A DNA stretch of 64,000 nucleotides from Acinetobacter dispersus (GCF_009884975.1 NZ_CP041970.1:1736001-1800000); one strand, 5' to 3'; positions 26,840 to 37,455 are shown, counted from the first letter of the stretch. The notes: generated by a model from the letters alone, not told the origin. Made by a program: numbers and translations.

Positions 26840-27640
26840 ATGACACTTAGCTGTATTCAACAACCTCATCAACATTTGCAAGCAAATTTAGAAGATGGCG
26901 TACTCACCTTAGCCATTAACCGTTCAGAAGCAAAAAATGCACTCTATGGCGAACTTTATCTTTGGATCGCAAAAGCTTTGGATGAAGCAGATGCGGATAA
27001 AGACGTTCGTGTGGTGATCTTCCGTGGTGCAGAACAAGACTTTACTGCGGGTAATGACATGAAAGACTTTATGGGCTTTATCCAAAAGCCACATGAAGGT
27101 AAAGCTGGCGATCAACCTCCATTTGTATTGTTAAAAGCTGCTGCACGGTTATCTAAGCCATTGATCATTGCGGTCAAAGGTGTAGCAATTGGTATTGGTG
27201 TAACGCTGCTATTACATGCTGACCTCGTTTTCGCAGACAATACTGCCCTGTTCCAAATTCCATTTGTCAGCCTTGGCCTGTCTCCGGAAGGTGCTGCAAG
27301 TCGTTTATTGGTGAAACAGGCAGGTTATCAAAAAGCAGCCGAGTTATTATTCACGGCGAAAAAATTTGATGCAGCAACTGCAGTAAAAGCAAATCTAGTC
27401 AATGATGTGGTTGAAGATGTCTATGCCACTGCACAACAAACGGCTCAACATTTAGCTGCATTGCCATTGGCGTCGATCAAACAAAGTAAGGCACTGATGA
27501 AACAAGACTTAGCTGAAATCATTCAGTGTGTTGATGATGAAGCTGAAATCTTTATGCAACGTGTACGTTCTCCTGAAATGATGGAAGCTGTTCAAGCCTT
27601 TATGCAAAAGCGTAAACCTGATTTTTCTCAGTTTAATTAA
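26840..27640 (+). CDS. Enoyl-CoA hydratase/isomerase family protein
   Basis: The 266-residue crotonase-fold protein has the oxyanion-hole regions NRSEAKNALYGELYLWI and KAAARLSKPLIIAVKGVAIGIGVTL, and LVFADNTALFQIPFVSLGLSPEGAAS. In the last block the Glu of SPEGAAS is present, but the usual first catalytic Glu is not obvious, so isomerase or hydratase cannot be told apart. No linked beta-oxidation genes are present. It is divergent from the NadM-like gene. Confidence 0.88.
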   Translation: MTLSCIQQPHQHLQANLEDGVLTLAINRSEAKNALYGELYLWIAKALDEADADKDVRVVIFRGAEQDFTAGNDMKDFMGFIQKPHEGKAGDQPPFVLLKAAARLSKPLIIAVKGVAIGIGVTLLLHADLVFADNTALFQIPFVSLGLSPEGAASRLLVKQAGYQKAAELLFTAKKFDAATAVKANLVNDVVEDVYATAQQTAQHLAALPLASIKQSKALMKQDLAEIIQCVDDEAEIFMQRVRSPEMMEAVQAFMQKRKPDFSQFN

Positions 27641-27662
27641 TGCGACAGTCGTTGATTAAACC

Positions 27663-27696
27663 AAGCCACTGAGTTACTCAACTTAGTGGCTTTTTT
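27663..27696 (+). terminator. Terminator of the enoyl-CoA hydratase-family gene
   Basis: AAGCCACT and AGTGGCTT form an 8-bp stem around a 14-base loop, followed by a run of six T. Confidence 0.8.
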
Positions 27697-27774
27697 ATTT
27701 TCGTCATTTATCTAGATATTCAACATCGGACAGACTAAGCTCAAGTTAGATTAAAATTAGATTGCAAAGAATTT

Positions 27775-28920
27775 ATGAAAGTTGTGATAGCCCCAGATTC
27801 ATTTAAGGATAGCCTATCTGCACATGATATTGCTCAGGCGATTGCTTTAGGTTGGCAACAAGTCTTTCCTAATGCAGAAATCATTCAATGCCCAATGGCA
27901 GATGGTGGTGAAGGATCAATTGAAACTGTTTTAGCGGCTTGTTCAGGTCAATGGCGTGAGCAGATGGTACAAGGTCCACTTGGACAACCTGTACTGGCAA
28001 AATGGGGCTGGTTAGATACTAAAAAGATCGCCATCATTGAAATGGCTCAAGCCAGTGGTATCCAGTTGGTGCAACCTGCTGATCGTGATGCATGTATCAG
28101 CAGTACATTTGGTACAGGTGAGCTGATCCTGGCTGCTTTAGATGCAGGTGCAAAAGAAATAGTACTGACTGTGGGTGGCAGTGCAACCAATGATGCTGGT
28201 ACAGGGCTTTTATCTGCATTAGGTGCTAAGTTTTTAGATGCAGATCATCGAGTCTTGCCTGCTGGTGGTCTTGCTCTGCAAAACTTGGCACAGATCAATC
28301 TAGAAAATTTCGATCCACGGATTCAACAAACCCAATTTTTATTGGCTGCTGATGTGACCAATCCACTTTGCGGCCCAAATGGTGCTTCACATATTTTTGG
28401 GCCACAAAAAGGCGCTTCGCCTCAACAAGTGTTGGAGTTAGATCAAGCTCTCTCCCATTTTGCCGACGTTACTGCTCAATTGCTTGGCGTCGATCAACGT
28501 AATGAAGCTGGTGCAGGAGCCGCAGGCGGACTTGGTTTTGCCGCTAAAACCTTCTTAAAGGCTGAGTTTCGATCTGGAGTTGAAGTCATTGCAGAACTGA
28601 ATCAACTTGCTGCCAAAATCCAAGGCGCTGATTGGGTAATTACAGGTGAAGGAAAGTTTGATGAGCAGACCTTAAATGGCAAAACACCGTTTGGCGTCGC
28701 TAAAATTGCACAAGCAGCCAATATCCCTGTCATTGTGATTGCAGGAACGCTTGGAGAGAATTACCAAGCACTTTACGCCCACGGTATTACGGCTGCTTTT
28801 TCATTAACCTCAGGCCCAATCAGCCTAGAAGAAGCTTGTACCAGTGCAGCAGAACTGGTGAGCGCACGAACAACGGATATTGCTCGATTGATTCAAAGCA
28901 GTATGCTTAGAAAAGAATAG
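27775..28920 (+). CDS. glxK: Glycerate kinase (GlxK/GarK family)
   Basis: The enzyme phosphorylates D-glycerate, linking glyoxylate or glycerate use to glycolysis. The 381-residue protein has the family start VVIAPDSFKDSLSA, MADGGEGSIETV, the block TVGGSATNDAGTGLL and ITGEGKFDEQTLNGKTPFGVAK. It belongs to the GarK/GlxK class rather than the glycerate kinase of plants (GLYK) or MOFRL proteins. No glyoxylate-pathway genes are adjacent, so 2- or 3-phosphoglycerate as product cannot be decided. Confidence 0.93.
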   Translation: MKVVIAPDSFKDSLSAHDIAQAIALGWQQVFPNAEIIQCPMADGGEGSIETVLAACSGQWREQMVQGPLGQPVLAKWGWLDTKKIAIIEMAQASGIQLVQPADRDACISSTFGTGELILAALDAGAKEIVLTVGGSATNDAGTGLLSALGAKFLDADHRVLPAGGLALQNLAQINLENFDPRIQQTQFLLAADVTNPLCGPNGASHIFGPQKGASPQQVLELDQALSHFADVTAQLLGVDQRNEAGAGAAGGLGFAAKTFLKAEFRSGVEVIAELNQLAAKIQGADWVITGEGKFDEQTLNGKTPFGVAKIAQAANIPVIVIAGTLGENYQALYAHGITAAFSLTSGPISLEEACTSAAELVSARTTDIARLIQSSMLRKE

Positions 28921-28923
28921 AGT

Positions 28924-29238
28924 TTATTGAATATCTAAAATCTGGATAAACTCAAAAGCAGGTTCTTCATAAGGATGGCTTGCCTTTAAAGCTTTTGCCA
29001 CAGCACTGGCCTTTTCTTCAGAGACAATAGTTTCAACTCGCCATTCTTCGAGCTGCTCTAATTCATCTAATTGTCCTAAGAAAGGATTTGCACCTTTTAC
29101 GGGCTTAAATTGCCCAATGCCTTTGACTTGCCAAGCACAATGTTCGTAATTACCAATACCGCCCGCACCTGCTTCAAAAACCGCTTGTTTGGTAGCTTCC
29201 AGATGAGATTCTGGAACGTAATAAATCAGCTTTAACAT
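28924..29238 (-). CDS. NIF3-like/YqfO C-terminal-domain protein
   Basis: From the ATG at 29238 (MLKLIYYVPESHLEA) this 104-residue protein matches the stand-alone YqfO/NIF3 middle domain with a CutA-like fold: KQAVFEAGAGGIGNYEHCAWQVKGIGQFKP and ASHPYEEPAFEF. The block HPYEEPAFE is a family hallmark. Such proteins are often misnamed RtxA-like structural toxin proteins; there is no reason to read it as a toxin. Function is unknown. It converges on glxK with a 3-bp gap. Confidence 0.85.
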   Translation of the reverse strand: MLKLIYYVPESHLEATKQAVFEAGAGGIGNYEHCAWQVKGIGQFKPVKGANPFLGQLDELEQLEEWRVETIVSEEKASAVAKALKASHPYEEPAFEFIQILDIQ

Positions 29239-29300
29239 CTTAAAATGGCTCAAATCGAAATCAATTAGACTTCAATCATAACGTTATAAAAGTTGAACAA

Positions 29301-29432
29301 TCAAAGTGAAATATTGATGATGAGATAACTCACGACGATAAAAAGCAGTTGGATAAACACAGTTAAGCCAAACCAAAACCAGCCTTTGTCTTTTGAATGG
29401 CTTACTCTCAAATAGTTTTCATTTTTCATCAT
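29301..29432 (-). CDS. Small single-span membrane protein (43 residues)
   Basis: A minus-strand frame starts at an ATGATG pair (29432 or 29429) with GAGAG about 6 bp upstream and ends at TGA 29301-29303. The product begins MMKNENYLRVSHSKDKGW and continues as one hydrophobic helix rich in Phe, Val, Leu and Ile up to the end. It is too short for ordinary gene finders. Good ribosome site, charged N-terminus and a clean helix support it as a real small protein between the NIF3-like and Nudix genes. Conservation elsewhere has not been checked. Confidence 0.55.
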   Translation of the reverse strand: MMKNENYLRVSHSKDKGWFWFGLTVFIQLLFIVVSYLIINISL

Positions 29433-29532
29433 GTTGCTCTCTCATATCTTATTTATTATTGAAATATGATAAGCAAGAATTGAGCCAATTAGAAAAGATG
29501 CAATACCAATATAAAGAATCGATGCTCTGTAA

Positions 29533-29943
29533 TCATATTAAATAATTAGCTTCTCTCAAAAATGCCAATGCTTCTTGAAAACTCTGATGCCAACTCTCAT
29601 TTGGCTTTTGATTTAAAGGGAACCAAAAGAACTCAAAATCTAAGCCACCGTCATCCTGACAATGATGTATCCAAGTTTCAGCTAAATCTGCGCTGACCTC
29701 ACATAAATAGAAATACCAATCTTGCTGATTAGATTTGAGTTTAAAATTTCCAATAAACTTGGGATTTGGTTCAGCAATCAATCCGGCTTCTTCAAATAAT
29801 TCACGGATTGCAGCTTCATCATATTTTTCATCATACTCTATTGTCCCTTTAACTAATTGAATCCCTGCAAGTGGATGCCGAAAAGCCAATATTTCCAAGC
29901 CATGCTTTTGATGTCTTAAAATTACTGGAACAACTTTTTTCAT
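29533..29943 (-). CDS. Nudix hydrolase
   Basis: The 136-residue product contains a Nudix box spanning GTIEYDEKYDEAAIRELFEEAG (about residues 33-54), matching GX5EX7REUXEEXGU with all metal-binding Glu residues. It is a single-domain hydrolase of nucleoside diphosphate derivatives; the substrate is not readable. The N-terminal VVPVILRHQKHGLEILAFRHP is typical of the stand-alone MutT-like class. It is downstream of the MFS transporter gene, 28 bp away, in the same direction. Confidence 0.9.
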   Translation of the reverse strand: MKKVVPVILRHQKHGLEILAFRHPLAGIQLVKGTIEYDEKYDEAAIRELFEEAGLIAEPNPKFIGNFKLKSNQQDWYFYLCEVSADLAETWIHHCQDDGGLDFEFFWFPLNQKPNESWHQSFQEALAFLREANYLI

Positions 29944-29971
29944 ATTTTCTTATCTTCCGAGCATCAACGAC

Positions 29972-31183
29972 TTAACTATCAGAACTTAATATTTTTAACT
30001 GCCTTCTCTCGTATAGTGTCATCGCAAAGGCTAACCCACACAAAATCACAAAGCCACTGGTCATCGGAATCAAGGTACCGTTATAAAGCTGCCCAATAAT
30101 CGAAGCGAGTATTAAAGACAGTACGGATGAAGATGCCCCAATAATCGCCGAAGCCATACCTGCCACATGCCCCATCGGTTCCATTGCAATCGCATTGAGA
30201 TTGCCAAACAGTGTTCCAAACAACAAAAATAAAATGCAGGCATACAGCATAAACATCCAGAATGAAACGGCGACACCAGCGAGCTGAATAATGAGGAACA
30301 GCAATGAAATTAAACATAGACCAAGAAAGCCATAAATACAGATGGGGCGCATCCCAAACTTCATGACAATTCTAGAATTAGTAAAAGATGCAATCCCCAT
30401 CACACCTGCTAATAGCGCAAAGTAAGCACTAAATTCCTGCCCTGTTTTGCCAAATTGCTGCATAAAGATTTGTTGTGAAGTCCCAAGATATCCAATAAAA
30501 CCGCCAAAACAAAAACCTGCACATAGCAAATAACTCATGGTGGTTTTATTGCTCACCACTTCTTTGAAGCCATCTTTAAATGCTTGTACACGCATCGGCA
30601 AACGATTTTCAGGCACTAAAGTTTCTTCTAGCCTTAAAGCGACCCACGTGCCAACAGCGATGGCATAGACCATATACAATACAAAAATATCGCGCCAGCC
30701 AAAGAAATGGATGATCAACTGTCCCAAGCTCGGTGCAACTGCAGGTGCGACCATAAACACCATCATGATCAATGACATAATGCGTGCCATTTGGGCACCA
30801 CTGTATTTATCTCGAACGATGGAAATCGAAGCCACATAAGGCCCTGAAACACCAACACCCTGAATAAAACGCCCCAGCAGAAACCATTCAAAACTCTGGG
30901 TGGAATAGCATAATAAACTGCCCAAAAAGTAGATCACGATGCCTGTAAATAAAATCCGTTTTCGCCCAATCGCATCTGACAATGGTCCTGCAATCAATTG
31001 ACCGATTGTCATTCCTGAGAAAATACTGATGATGACCCATTGCGCCTGATTGCTATTTTGCAAAGTAAAAACACGACCAATTTCACCCAGTGCAGGTAAA
31101 ACAGCATCAATTGAAAATGAGACGATGGACATGAGTAATGCCATCAGCAGTGCGAATTCGCGGAAATGGATTTTTGATTTCAT
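29972..31183 (-). CDS. MFS efflux transporter, Bcr/CflA type
   Basis: From the ATG at 31183 the product has 403 residues and about 12 hydrophobic spans. Diagnostic blocks are the DAVLPALGEIG start typical of Bcr/CflA drug transporters, the loop 2-3 motif GPLSDAIGRKRILF (motif A) and GVGVSGPYVASISIVRDKYSG (motif C region with a Gly/Pro pattern). This group exports bicyclomycin, chloramphenicol-like drugs and other small molecules; the substrate here is unknown. A frame opening at 31228 uses a non-ATG start. Confidence 0.88.
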   Translation of the reverse strand: MKSKIHFREFALLMALLMSIVSFSIDAVLPALGEIGRVFTLQNSNQAQWVIISIFSGMTIGQLIAGPLSDAIGRKRILFTGIVIYFLGSLLCYSTQSFEWFLLGRFIQGVGVSGPYVASISIVRDKYSGAQMARIMSLIMMVFMVAPAVAPSLGQLIIHFFGWRDIFVLYMVYAIAVGTWVALRLEETLVPENRLPMRVQAFKDGFKEVVSNKTTMSYLLCAGFCFGGFIGYLGTSQQIFMQQFGKTGQEFSAYFALLAGVMGIASFTNSRIVMKFGMRPICIYGFLGLCLISLLFLIIQLAGVAVSFWMFMLYACILFLLFGTLFGNLNAIAMEPMGHVAGMASAIIGASSSVLSLILASIIGQLYNGTLIPMTSGFVILCGLAFAMTLYERRQLKILSSDS

Positions 31184-31328
31184 TGTACTTCCAGTTGCTG
31201 GGCATGATGAGTTAGAGCAGAAAATCACATAAATCGTTATATATCATTTTCTCTTTTGGGATCAGTGCTTATGTTTGTCGTTCCCAGAAAAGAATGATCG
31301 AGCAGGCACTTCATCCGACTGAATAATA

Positions 31329-31685
31329 CTATAAGGTTTTGACATAGGCGCTTATGACAGCATTCAGTATAAAAAATAGCAGGCTAATATAAAAATAAGT
31401 TAAGTTTAAAAAATTATTTCTTTGTCTTTTGTATACATAGATAGGGAGCAAGATAAACCACTCCCATGCGGGACAAAAGGCATGTTTTTCCTTCAAAAAT
31501 TTTCTATCTTGTATAAAAATAATAATTTGTAAGACGACCACAGCCAGATAAAAAATATAAATTACCTTAAAGTCGAATCCAGATTTAGCCAATAGCAAGC
31601 TTCCAATAAAACTGATCAATGGTAGGAAAATTAACAACTTAAAACTTGGGTTATTGAGTTTCTCTAATTCTTTAAGCTGATTCAT
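31329..31685 (-). CDS. Small multi-span membrane protein, unknown
   Basis: The 118-residue product has four likely hydrophobic spans (about 15-33, 38-56, 69-83, 92-114), a hydrophilic N-terminus (MNQLKELEKLNN) and a basic YKRQRNN loop, giving a positive-inside topology. The gene is more A+T-rich than its neighbours, suggesting a recently acquired or fast-evolving lineage gene. I recognise no family. It has no clear operon partner. Confidence 0.6.
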   Translation of the reverse strand: MNQLKELEKLNNPSFKLLIFLPLISFIGSLLLAKSGFDFKVIYIFYLAVVVLQIIIFIQDRKFLKEKHAFCPAWEWFILLPIYVYKRQRNNFLNLTYFYISLLFFILNAVISAYVKTL

Positions 31686-31752
31686 TTTTCTGAGTGTCCT
31701 GTTGTCTTTTTCTTTTAATATCCCATGATTTTATTCATGCATCGAGATAAAG

Positions 31753-31778
31753 AAAATGCCACTCGAGAGTGGCATTTT
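31753..31778. terminator. Terminator of purL
   Basis: A perfect 26-bp palindrome, AATGCCACTC/GAGTGGCATT at the core, ends in A and T runs 18 bp past the purL stop. It is symmetric; no plus-strand gene ends here. Confidence 0.85.
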
Positions 31779-31796
31779 CAAGCATTTATATTTTAA

Positions 31797-34700
31797 TTAA
31801 CCAATAAATTTACGTGCGTTACGGAACATACGTAACCAAGCACCATCTTCAGCCCAGTCTTCTGGCTTCCAAGAATGCTGTAAAGCACGGAAGTTACGTT
31901 CTGGATGCGGCATCATCACGGTTGCACGACCATCTTTAGAGGTTAAACCTGTAATCGCCTCAGGTGAACCATTCGGGTTCAATGGATAGTGTTGAGTTGG
32001 ATTACCCAAACTATCCACATAGCGTAAGATCACTTGGTTCTCAGCATTTAAAGCAGCAATTTGCTGTTCAGTTGCAACCAGACGACCTTCACCATGCGCA
32101 ACAGCGATTGGTAAAATCGAACCTTGCATATCTTCAAGTAATACAGAAACTGATTTTTCTACACGAACGTTCACGGCACGCGCTTCAAATACTTCTGAAG
32201 TGTTACGGTGGAAACGGCCCCAATGCTCTGCACCTGGAATCAGTGGTGCAAGTTGCGACATCATTTGACAACCATTACATACGCCTAAGCTGAATGTATT
32301 TTGACGATGGAAGAACTGCTCAAACTGGTCACGTAATTTCGCATTGAACAAGACTGATTTCGCCCAGCCACCACCAGCACCCATCACGTCACCGTATGAG
32401 AAACCACCACACGCCACTAAACCTTCGAAGTCGCTCAAGCTGACACGACCTGCTAGTAAGTCACTCATGTGTACGTCAATGGTATTGAAGCCAACTTTGT
32501 CAAAAGCAGCGGCCATTTCAACATGACCGTTAACACCCTGCTCACGCAAGATGGCCATATTAGGACGACGTGTATTGATAAACGGCGCTTCAACAGGTTC
32601 ATTCAAGTCATAAGTTGCTTGTGCAATCAAACCTTTGTGGTTTTTGTCTGCGATTAATGCAAACTCTTGATCAGCAGTCTCAACGTTATCACGTAAGCGT
32701 TGGATCTGATGCGATACTTCTGCCCATGCTTGTTGCAATTCAGCACGCTCTAAAGTTAAACCATTCACAGCCAATTGATCGGTTGTATTGACACGGCCCA
32801 CAACTGCAATGGCATCTTTCAGGCTAGATGCTGCAACTTCAACTTCTAACTGAGCCCAATCCGCCGCTGTGATTTGAAGTACAGCACCAATTTCTTCAGC
32901 GAATAAACTTTCAGTTGATTGATTTTCTAAAGCAACACCTAAGCGCGAAGCAAACATCATTTCAGCAACAGTCGCCAGTAAACCACCATCACCGATATCA
33001 TGGTAAGCCTTAATCACACCACGATTGTTCCAGTCTTGAATCAAGGCAAAGAATGCTTTGAAGTCATCAAAACTATCGACATCAGGTGTAACAGAACCAA
33101 TGGCTTTATATACCTGCGCAAGGATCGAACCACCTAGACGGAACTGGCCTTTAGATAGGTCAATACGAACCAATACTGAATCTGCTAAGTTCTTCAATTC
33201 TGGTGTCAATGTTTTACGAACATCTAGAACAGGTGCAAATGCTGTGATCACACCGGTCATTGGTGAAGTCACTGCTTTGTCTTCACCATCGTTCCAAGTG
33301 GTACGCATTGAAAGTGAATCTTTACCCACTGGAATTGCGATGCCTAATGCAGGACACATTTCCATACCAATCGCTTTTACACCTTCAAACAAGGCTTGAT
33401 CTTCACCTTTTTGACCTGCCGCTGCCATCCAGTTTGCTGAAAGTTTGATATCACTAATTTGTTCGATGTTGGCACAAGCAATGTTGGTAATCGCTTCTGC
33501 AACCGCTAAACGTGCAGATGCAGCTGGATTTAACAATGCAACAGGTGGACGTTCGCCCATTGCCATTGCTTCACCAGTGAAACCTTGCAAGCTTGTAGTC
33601 GTTACTGCTGCATCTGCTACAGGAACCTGCCAGCGACCCACCATCTGATCACGTGCAACCATACCTGTAATCGAACGGTCACCAATGGTGATCAAGAATG
33701 ATTTAGATGCAACTGTTGGATTTTTCAATACACGGAAAATCGCATCTTTTAAATCAACTTTCGCAGCATCAAAGTCGTTACCCGTACGCTCAATCGTTTC
33801 ATACGAACGTTGCATACGCGGTGTACCGCCTAAAATCACCTGCATTGGAATATCGACAGGCTTGTTCTCAAACAAAGGATCTTCAACAGTTAAGTGACGC
33901 GCTTCAGTCGCTTCACCCAATACCGCAAACGGACAACGCTCACGTGCACAAATTTCTTCAAATTGCTCTAAAGACTCTGGGCGAATGGCAAGCACATAAC
34001 GCTCTTGCGCTTCATTTGACCAGATTTCCATCGGGCTCATACCTGGCTCTAATGATGGAATTTTACGCAGGTTAAGCACTGCACCCAACTCATGATCATT
34101 CACAAGTTCTGGCATAGCATTAGATACACCACCTGCACCCACATCATGTACAGACACGATTGGGTTAAAGTCTTCTAAGCGCCAGCAGGTATCGATGACT
34201 TCTTGGCAACGGCGTTCCATTTCTGGGTTTTCACGTTGAACAGAAGCAAAGTCCAAGCTCTCGCCCATAGTACCGCTGTCTACAGAAGACGCTGCACCAC
34301 CGCCAAGACCGATCAACATTGCAGGGCCACCCAATACAATGAGCAAGTCACCCGGTTGAATCGCATCTTTTTCAACATGGTCAGGACGAATGTTACCGTA
34401 ACCACCTGCAATCATGATTGGCTTATGGAAGCCTTTCACGTCACCATTGACATTCTGTTCAAAAGTACGGAAATAACCATTTAAAGCTGGGCGACCAAAT
34501 TCGTTGTTAAACGCAGCACCACCCAATGGACCTTCGATCATGATTTGTAATGGCGATGCCATACGTGAAGGTTTACCGTAGTTATCTTCCCAAGGTTGTT
34601 CAAAACCAGGGATATTTAAGTTTGAAACAGTAAAGCCTGTTAGACCTGCTTTTGGTTTACCACCACGACCTGTTGCACCTTCATCACGGATTTCACCGCC

Positions 34701-35627
34701 CGAACCTGTTGCAGCACCTGCAAATGGAGCAATTGCAGTTGGATGGTTGTGTGTTTCAACCTTCATTAAAATATGAGCAGCTTGGCTCTTATATTTATAA
34801 ACGAAGTGACCATTTTCATCCGCTTTCGGATAAAAACGCATCGTGTCATAACCCACGATCACAGACGCGTTATCTTTATATGCCGACAACACATCTGTTG
34901 GAGATTCTTTATAGGTATTTTTAATCATTTGGAACAATGATAATGGTTGTTTTTCACCATCAATTGTCCATTCAGAACCAAAGATTTTATGACGACAGTG
35001 TTCAGAGTTTGCTTGTGCAAACATCATCAATTCGATATCGTTTGGATTACGACCTAGCTTGGTAAATGCTTCGGTTAAGTAATCAATTTCTTGCTCAGAT
35101 AAAGCAAAGCCAAACTCATTGTTGGCTTTGACTAAGGCTTCTTTTCCTTGACCCAAAATATCGATTGAGTTCAATGGCTTCGGTGCTGTTTCTGAGAATA
35201 GAGCTTTTGCATCATCAATTTGAGCAAAAACACTCTCTGTCATACGGTCATGTAATGCCAATTTCACTTCGTTCGAAATCTCTTTCACACCTTTCAGTGT
35301 AAATAACAGACCACGCTCTAAACGGTGAATAGGTGTATTACAGTTTTGGAAAATATCAGTTGCTTTAGATGACCACGGAGAAATTGTCCCCACACGTGGT
35401 GTCACTAAAATCTGGATTTCATCACTTGCAGCTTGGCGAAGTTCGAAAGATTGACCATCGTTTAAAAGTTGTAATGCCGATTGATGTTGCTGCTCGTTGA
35501 GCGCTTGATCAAACAAATAAACCCACTGGCTGTCAAAAGATTGAACAGAACTCATTGACGTTAATCGGTTTAAGAGTTGAGCTTTCTTGAAAGAAGAATG
35601 TGCTGATGCACCGGCCACGATAAACAT
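31797..35627 (-). CDS. purL: Phosphoribosylformylglycinamidine synthase, large single-chain type
   Basis: PurL converts FGAR, ATP and glutamine to FGAM in purine synthesis. The 1276-residue enzyme is the fused proteobacterial form: N-terminal domain (1 to about 150), linker, two AIRS-like ATP domains with the block [19 protein letters not shown] and [13 protein letters not shown], and a C-terminal class I amidotransferase with the nucleophile in [10 protein letters not shown] and the His/Glu pair in [12 protein letters not shown]. Full length and intact. It is not linked to purM and purN, which lie about 20 kb away. Confidence 0.97.
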   Translation of the reverse strand: MFIVAGASAHSSFKKAQLLNRLTSMSSVQSFDSQWVYLFDQALNEQQHQSALQLLNDGQSFELRQAASDEIQILVTPRVGTISPWSSKATDIFQNCNTPIHRLERGLLFTLKGVKEISNEVKLALHDRMTESVFAQIDDAKALFSETAPKPLNSIDILGQGKEALVKANNEFGFALSEQEIDYLTEAFTKLGRNPNDIELMMFAQANSEHCRHKIFGSEWTIDGEKQPLSLFQMIKNTYKESPTDVLSAYKDNASVIVGYDTMRFYPKADENGHFVYKYKSQAAHILMKVETHNHPTAIAPFAGAATGSGGEIRDEGATGRGGKPKAGLTGFTVSNLNIPGFEQPWEDNYGKPSRMASPLQIMIEGPLGGAAFNNEFGRPALNGYFRTFEQNVNGDVKGFHKPIMIAGGYGNIRPDHVEKDAIQPGDLLIVLGGPAMLIGLGGGAASSVDSGTMGESLDFASVQRENPEMERRCQEVIDTCWRLEDFNPIVSVHDVGAGGVSNAMPELVNDHELGAVLNLRKIPSLEPGMSPMEIWSNEAQERYVLAIRPESLEQFEEICARERCPFAVLGEATEARHLTVEDPLFENKPVDIPMQVILGGTPRMQRSYETIERTGNDFDAAKVDLKDAIFRVLKNPTVASKSFLITIGDRSITGMVARDQMVGRWQVPVADAAVTTTSLQGFTGEAMAMGERPPVALLNPAASARLAVAEAITNIACANIEQISDIKLSANWMAAAGQKGEDQALFEGVKAIGMEMCPALGIAIPVGKDSLSMRTTWNDGEDKAVTSPMTGVITAFAPVLDVRKTLTPELKNLADSVLVRIDLSKGQFRLGGSILAQVYKAIGSVTPDVDSFDDFKAFFALIQDWNNRGVIKAYHDIGDGGLLATVAEMMFASRLGVALENQSTESLFAEEIGAVLQITAADWAQLEVEVAASSLKDAIAVVGRVNTTDQLAVNGLTLERAELQQAWAEVSHQIQRLRDNVETADQEFALIADKNHKGLIAQATYDLNEPVEAPFINTRRPNMAILREQGVNGHVEMAAAFDKVGFNTIDVHMSDLLAGRVSLSDFEGLVACGGFSYGDVMGAGGGWAKSVLFNAKLRDQFEQFFHRQNTFSLGVCNGCQMMSQLAPLIPGAEHWGRFHRNTSEVFEARAVNVRVEKSVSVLLEDMQGSILPIAVAHGEGRLVATEQQIAALNAENQVILRYVDSLGNPTQHYPLNPNGSPEAITGLTSKDGRATVMMPHPERNFRALQHSWKPEDWAEDGAWLRMFRNARKFIG

Positions 35628-36046
35628 GTTGACTTTGGCTCCACGGGTGGGTCTAACGAACCTACCACAATGTGACTTATGAAAGAGCGCATATTCTACT
35701 GTGAAAGGCTCATTTCAGCTAGCTATATCCATCTTAAAAATCAGAGTTTTCTACTGCAAATGGCTTAATTTCTTATAGCTTTATCCATTTTACTTTATTC
35801 GTAACAATTCATTTAAGCTGATACAGCAATCACATTTCATATTTATAGCTCATTACTCTTATTTCTTTTCTGCTATCGAAATCACAATGTATCCCTGCAC
35901 GACAGACTTTCCCTCTTCTCTACCTACCATTACTTTATCCTGAAATTTCTCTATTTACCTTATTAAGACAACTTGTGTCGCTCTACCCTAGTGCTTTAAT
36001 CTTTTTTTTGGCATGATGATCCTGAACTCATAGTGAATAATGATGA
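35628..36046. other. Intergenic region between purL and dgt
   Basis: This 419-bp gap holds divergent promoters for purL (minus) and dgt (plus). On the minus strand, the purL leader (35646-35666) can form a hairpin of GGTAGGT with ACCCACC, one mismatch. On the plus strand TTGGCA (36008-36013) and TAGTGA (36031-36036) are 17 bp apart, a weak but well-spaced promoter candidate just before dgt. The middle is featureless and A+T-rich. Confidence 0.4.
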
Positions 36047-37387
36047 ATGGAACAAATGCGTTGGGTAGAATTGCTATCTGCAATTCGTTTAGGTAGTAAA
36101 AAAAGCAGTACTGAATTGGCTCGAAGCCCATTCCACAAAGATTATGACAGAATTATATTTTCGCAAAGCTTTCGCCAACTGAATAGAAAAACACAGGTTC
36201 ACCCGCTTACACAACATGATGGTATCCATACCCGCCTCACGCACTCGCTAGAAGTGTCCTGTATTGGGCGTTCACTCGGCATGTTGGCCGCAGAAAAAAT
36301 CAAAGATGAATTACCGATGTGGATTTCCCCAGCAGATGTTGGTGCGATTATCCAAGCAGCCTGTCTGGCGCATGATATTGGTAATCCACCTTTTGGTCAT
36401 GCTGGCGAATATGCGATTCGTGAATGGTTTGATGATGCATCGCATCGTGACTTCTTGACCAGACTTACACCTGAAGAAGCAGCCGATGTACGCCAGTTTG
36501 AAGGCAATGCACAAGGACTTCGCCTACTCAGCCGTATTGATTACCATCCCGATGATGGTGGTATGCGCCTCACCTGTGCCACACTGGGTGCTTATTTAAA
36601 ATATCCGTGGTTATCCAAAACCATCGAAGAACAAGGCGATATGCCATCTCATCAACGGGCGAAATTTGGTTGTTATCAATCTGAAAAAGAAATATTAAAA
36701 CAACTGGCAGAACAACTCGGTCTTATTCAACTCGGCGACTATCATTATTGCCGTCATCCACTGACCTATTTATTAGAAGCAGCTGATGATATTTGTTATG
36801 CGCTCATTGATTTAGAAGATGGCATTATTCTGAACATGTTGAACTATGCCGAAGTTGAGCCAATTTTTCTGAATCTGATTGCAGATTATGGTTATCCAGA
36901 AGAATTACATTTACCACATACCACATGGCAGCAAAAAATTGCGGCCTTACGCGGTCGTGTGATGAAACGTTTAGTCGATGAAGTGACCACTGCATTTGCC
37001 AAACATCAGTATGAAATTTTAACCGGCCAACTCAAAGGTAGCTTATTACAATATTGCTCACCAGATATTGAAGCAGGTATTCAAACGGCGAAAAATCTTG
37101 CCAGAGATCGTATTTTTGAACATCCTCAAAAATCAGGTTTAGAGATTATTGCGCATCAAAGTTTGCAAACTATATTAGATGCTTTTATCCCTTTAACCAT
37201 GCCGCATAAGACATTAAGCTTTAAAGAACAGCGTTTAATGTCGATTTTGCAACATTCAGGGGTAAATCTACAAAACAACCACTATAATAATATTATGCAA
37301 GTCTTGGATATTATTAGTAAGTTTTCTGACCACCAAGCCTATAGCTTGGCGCAAGAGCTGCAAGGCAATAAAATTGGATTCTTTTAA
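36047..37387 (+). CDS. dgt: Deoxyguanosinetriphosphate triphosphohydrolase-like protein
   Basis: The 446-residue product has the dGTPase HD-domain motifs: RLTHSLEVSCIG (first His), CLAHDIGNPPFGHAGE (the HD pair and following His) and the C-terminal Asp in LEAADDICYALIDLED. Enzymes of this family remove triphosphate from dNTPs. It resembles the group 1/2 dGTPases of Pseudomonas-like bacteria. The ATG at 36047 lies very close to a possible -10 box; the ATG at 36056 (MRWVELL) is an alternative. Confidence 0.9.
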   Translation: MEQMRWVELLSAIRLGSKKSSTELARSPFHKDYDRIIFSQSFRQLNRKTQVHPLTQHDGIHTRLTHSLEVSCIGRSLGMLAAEKIKDELPMWISPADVGAIIQAACLAHDIGNPPFGHAGEYAIREWFDDASHRDFLTRLTPEEAADVRQFEGNAQGLRLLSRIDYHPDDGGMRLTCATLGAYLKYPWLSKTIEEQGDMPSHQRAKFGCYQSEKEILKQLAEQLGLIQLGDYHYCRHPLTYLLEAADDICYALIDLEDGIILNMLNYAEVEPIFLNLIADYGYPEELHLPHTTWQQKIAALRGRVMKRLVDEVTTAFAKHQYEILTGQLKGSLLQYCSPDIEAGIQTAKNLARDRIFEHPQKSGLEIIAHQSLQTILDAFIPLTMPHKTLSFKEQRLMSILQHSGVNLQNNHYNNIMQVLDIISKFSDHQAYSLAQELQGNKIGFF

Positions 37388-37455
37388 CAGTTGAAATTAG
37401 ACCAAGACTTTTTTCAAGCTCAAACTAAATTTTTTAAAATAGTGAAATTTAACTC

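Noticed and set aside
28924..29238. Reading this gene as a structural toxin (RtxA)
   Set aside because: The sequence matches the NIF3/YqfO domain; the RtxA name is a known annotation carry-over.
29440..29530. Short hydrophobic frame (about 30 codons, ASILYIGIASFLIGSIL) between the small membrane gene and the Nudix gene
   Set aside because: It has no ATG, GTG or TTG start in frame and overlaps the following ribosome site, so coding is not supported.
32344..35000. Many plus-strand frames opposite purL
   Set aside because: They are antisense shadows of a long, highly conserved gene and lack ribosome sites.
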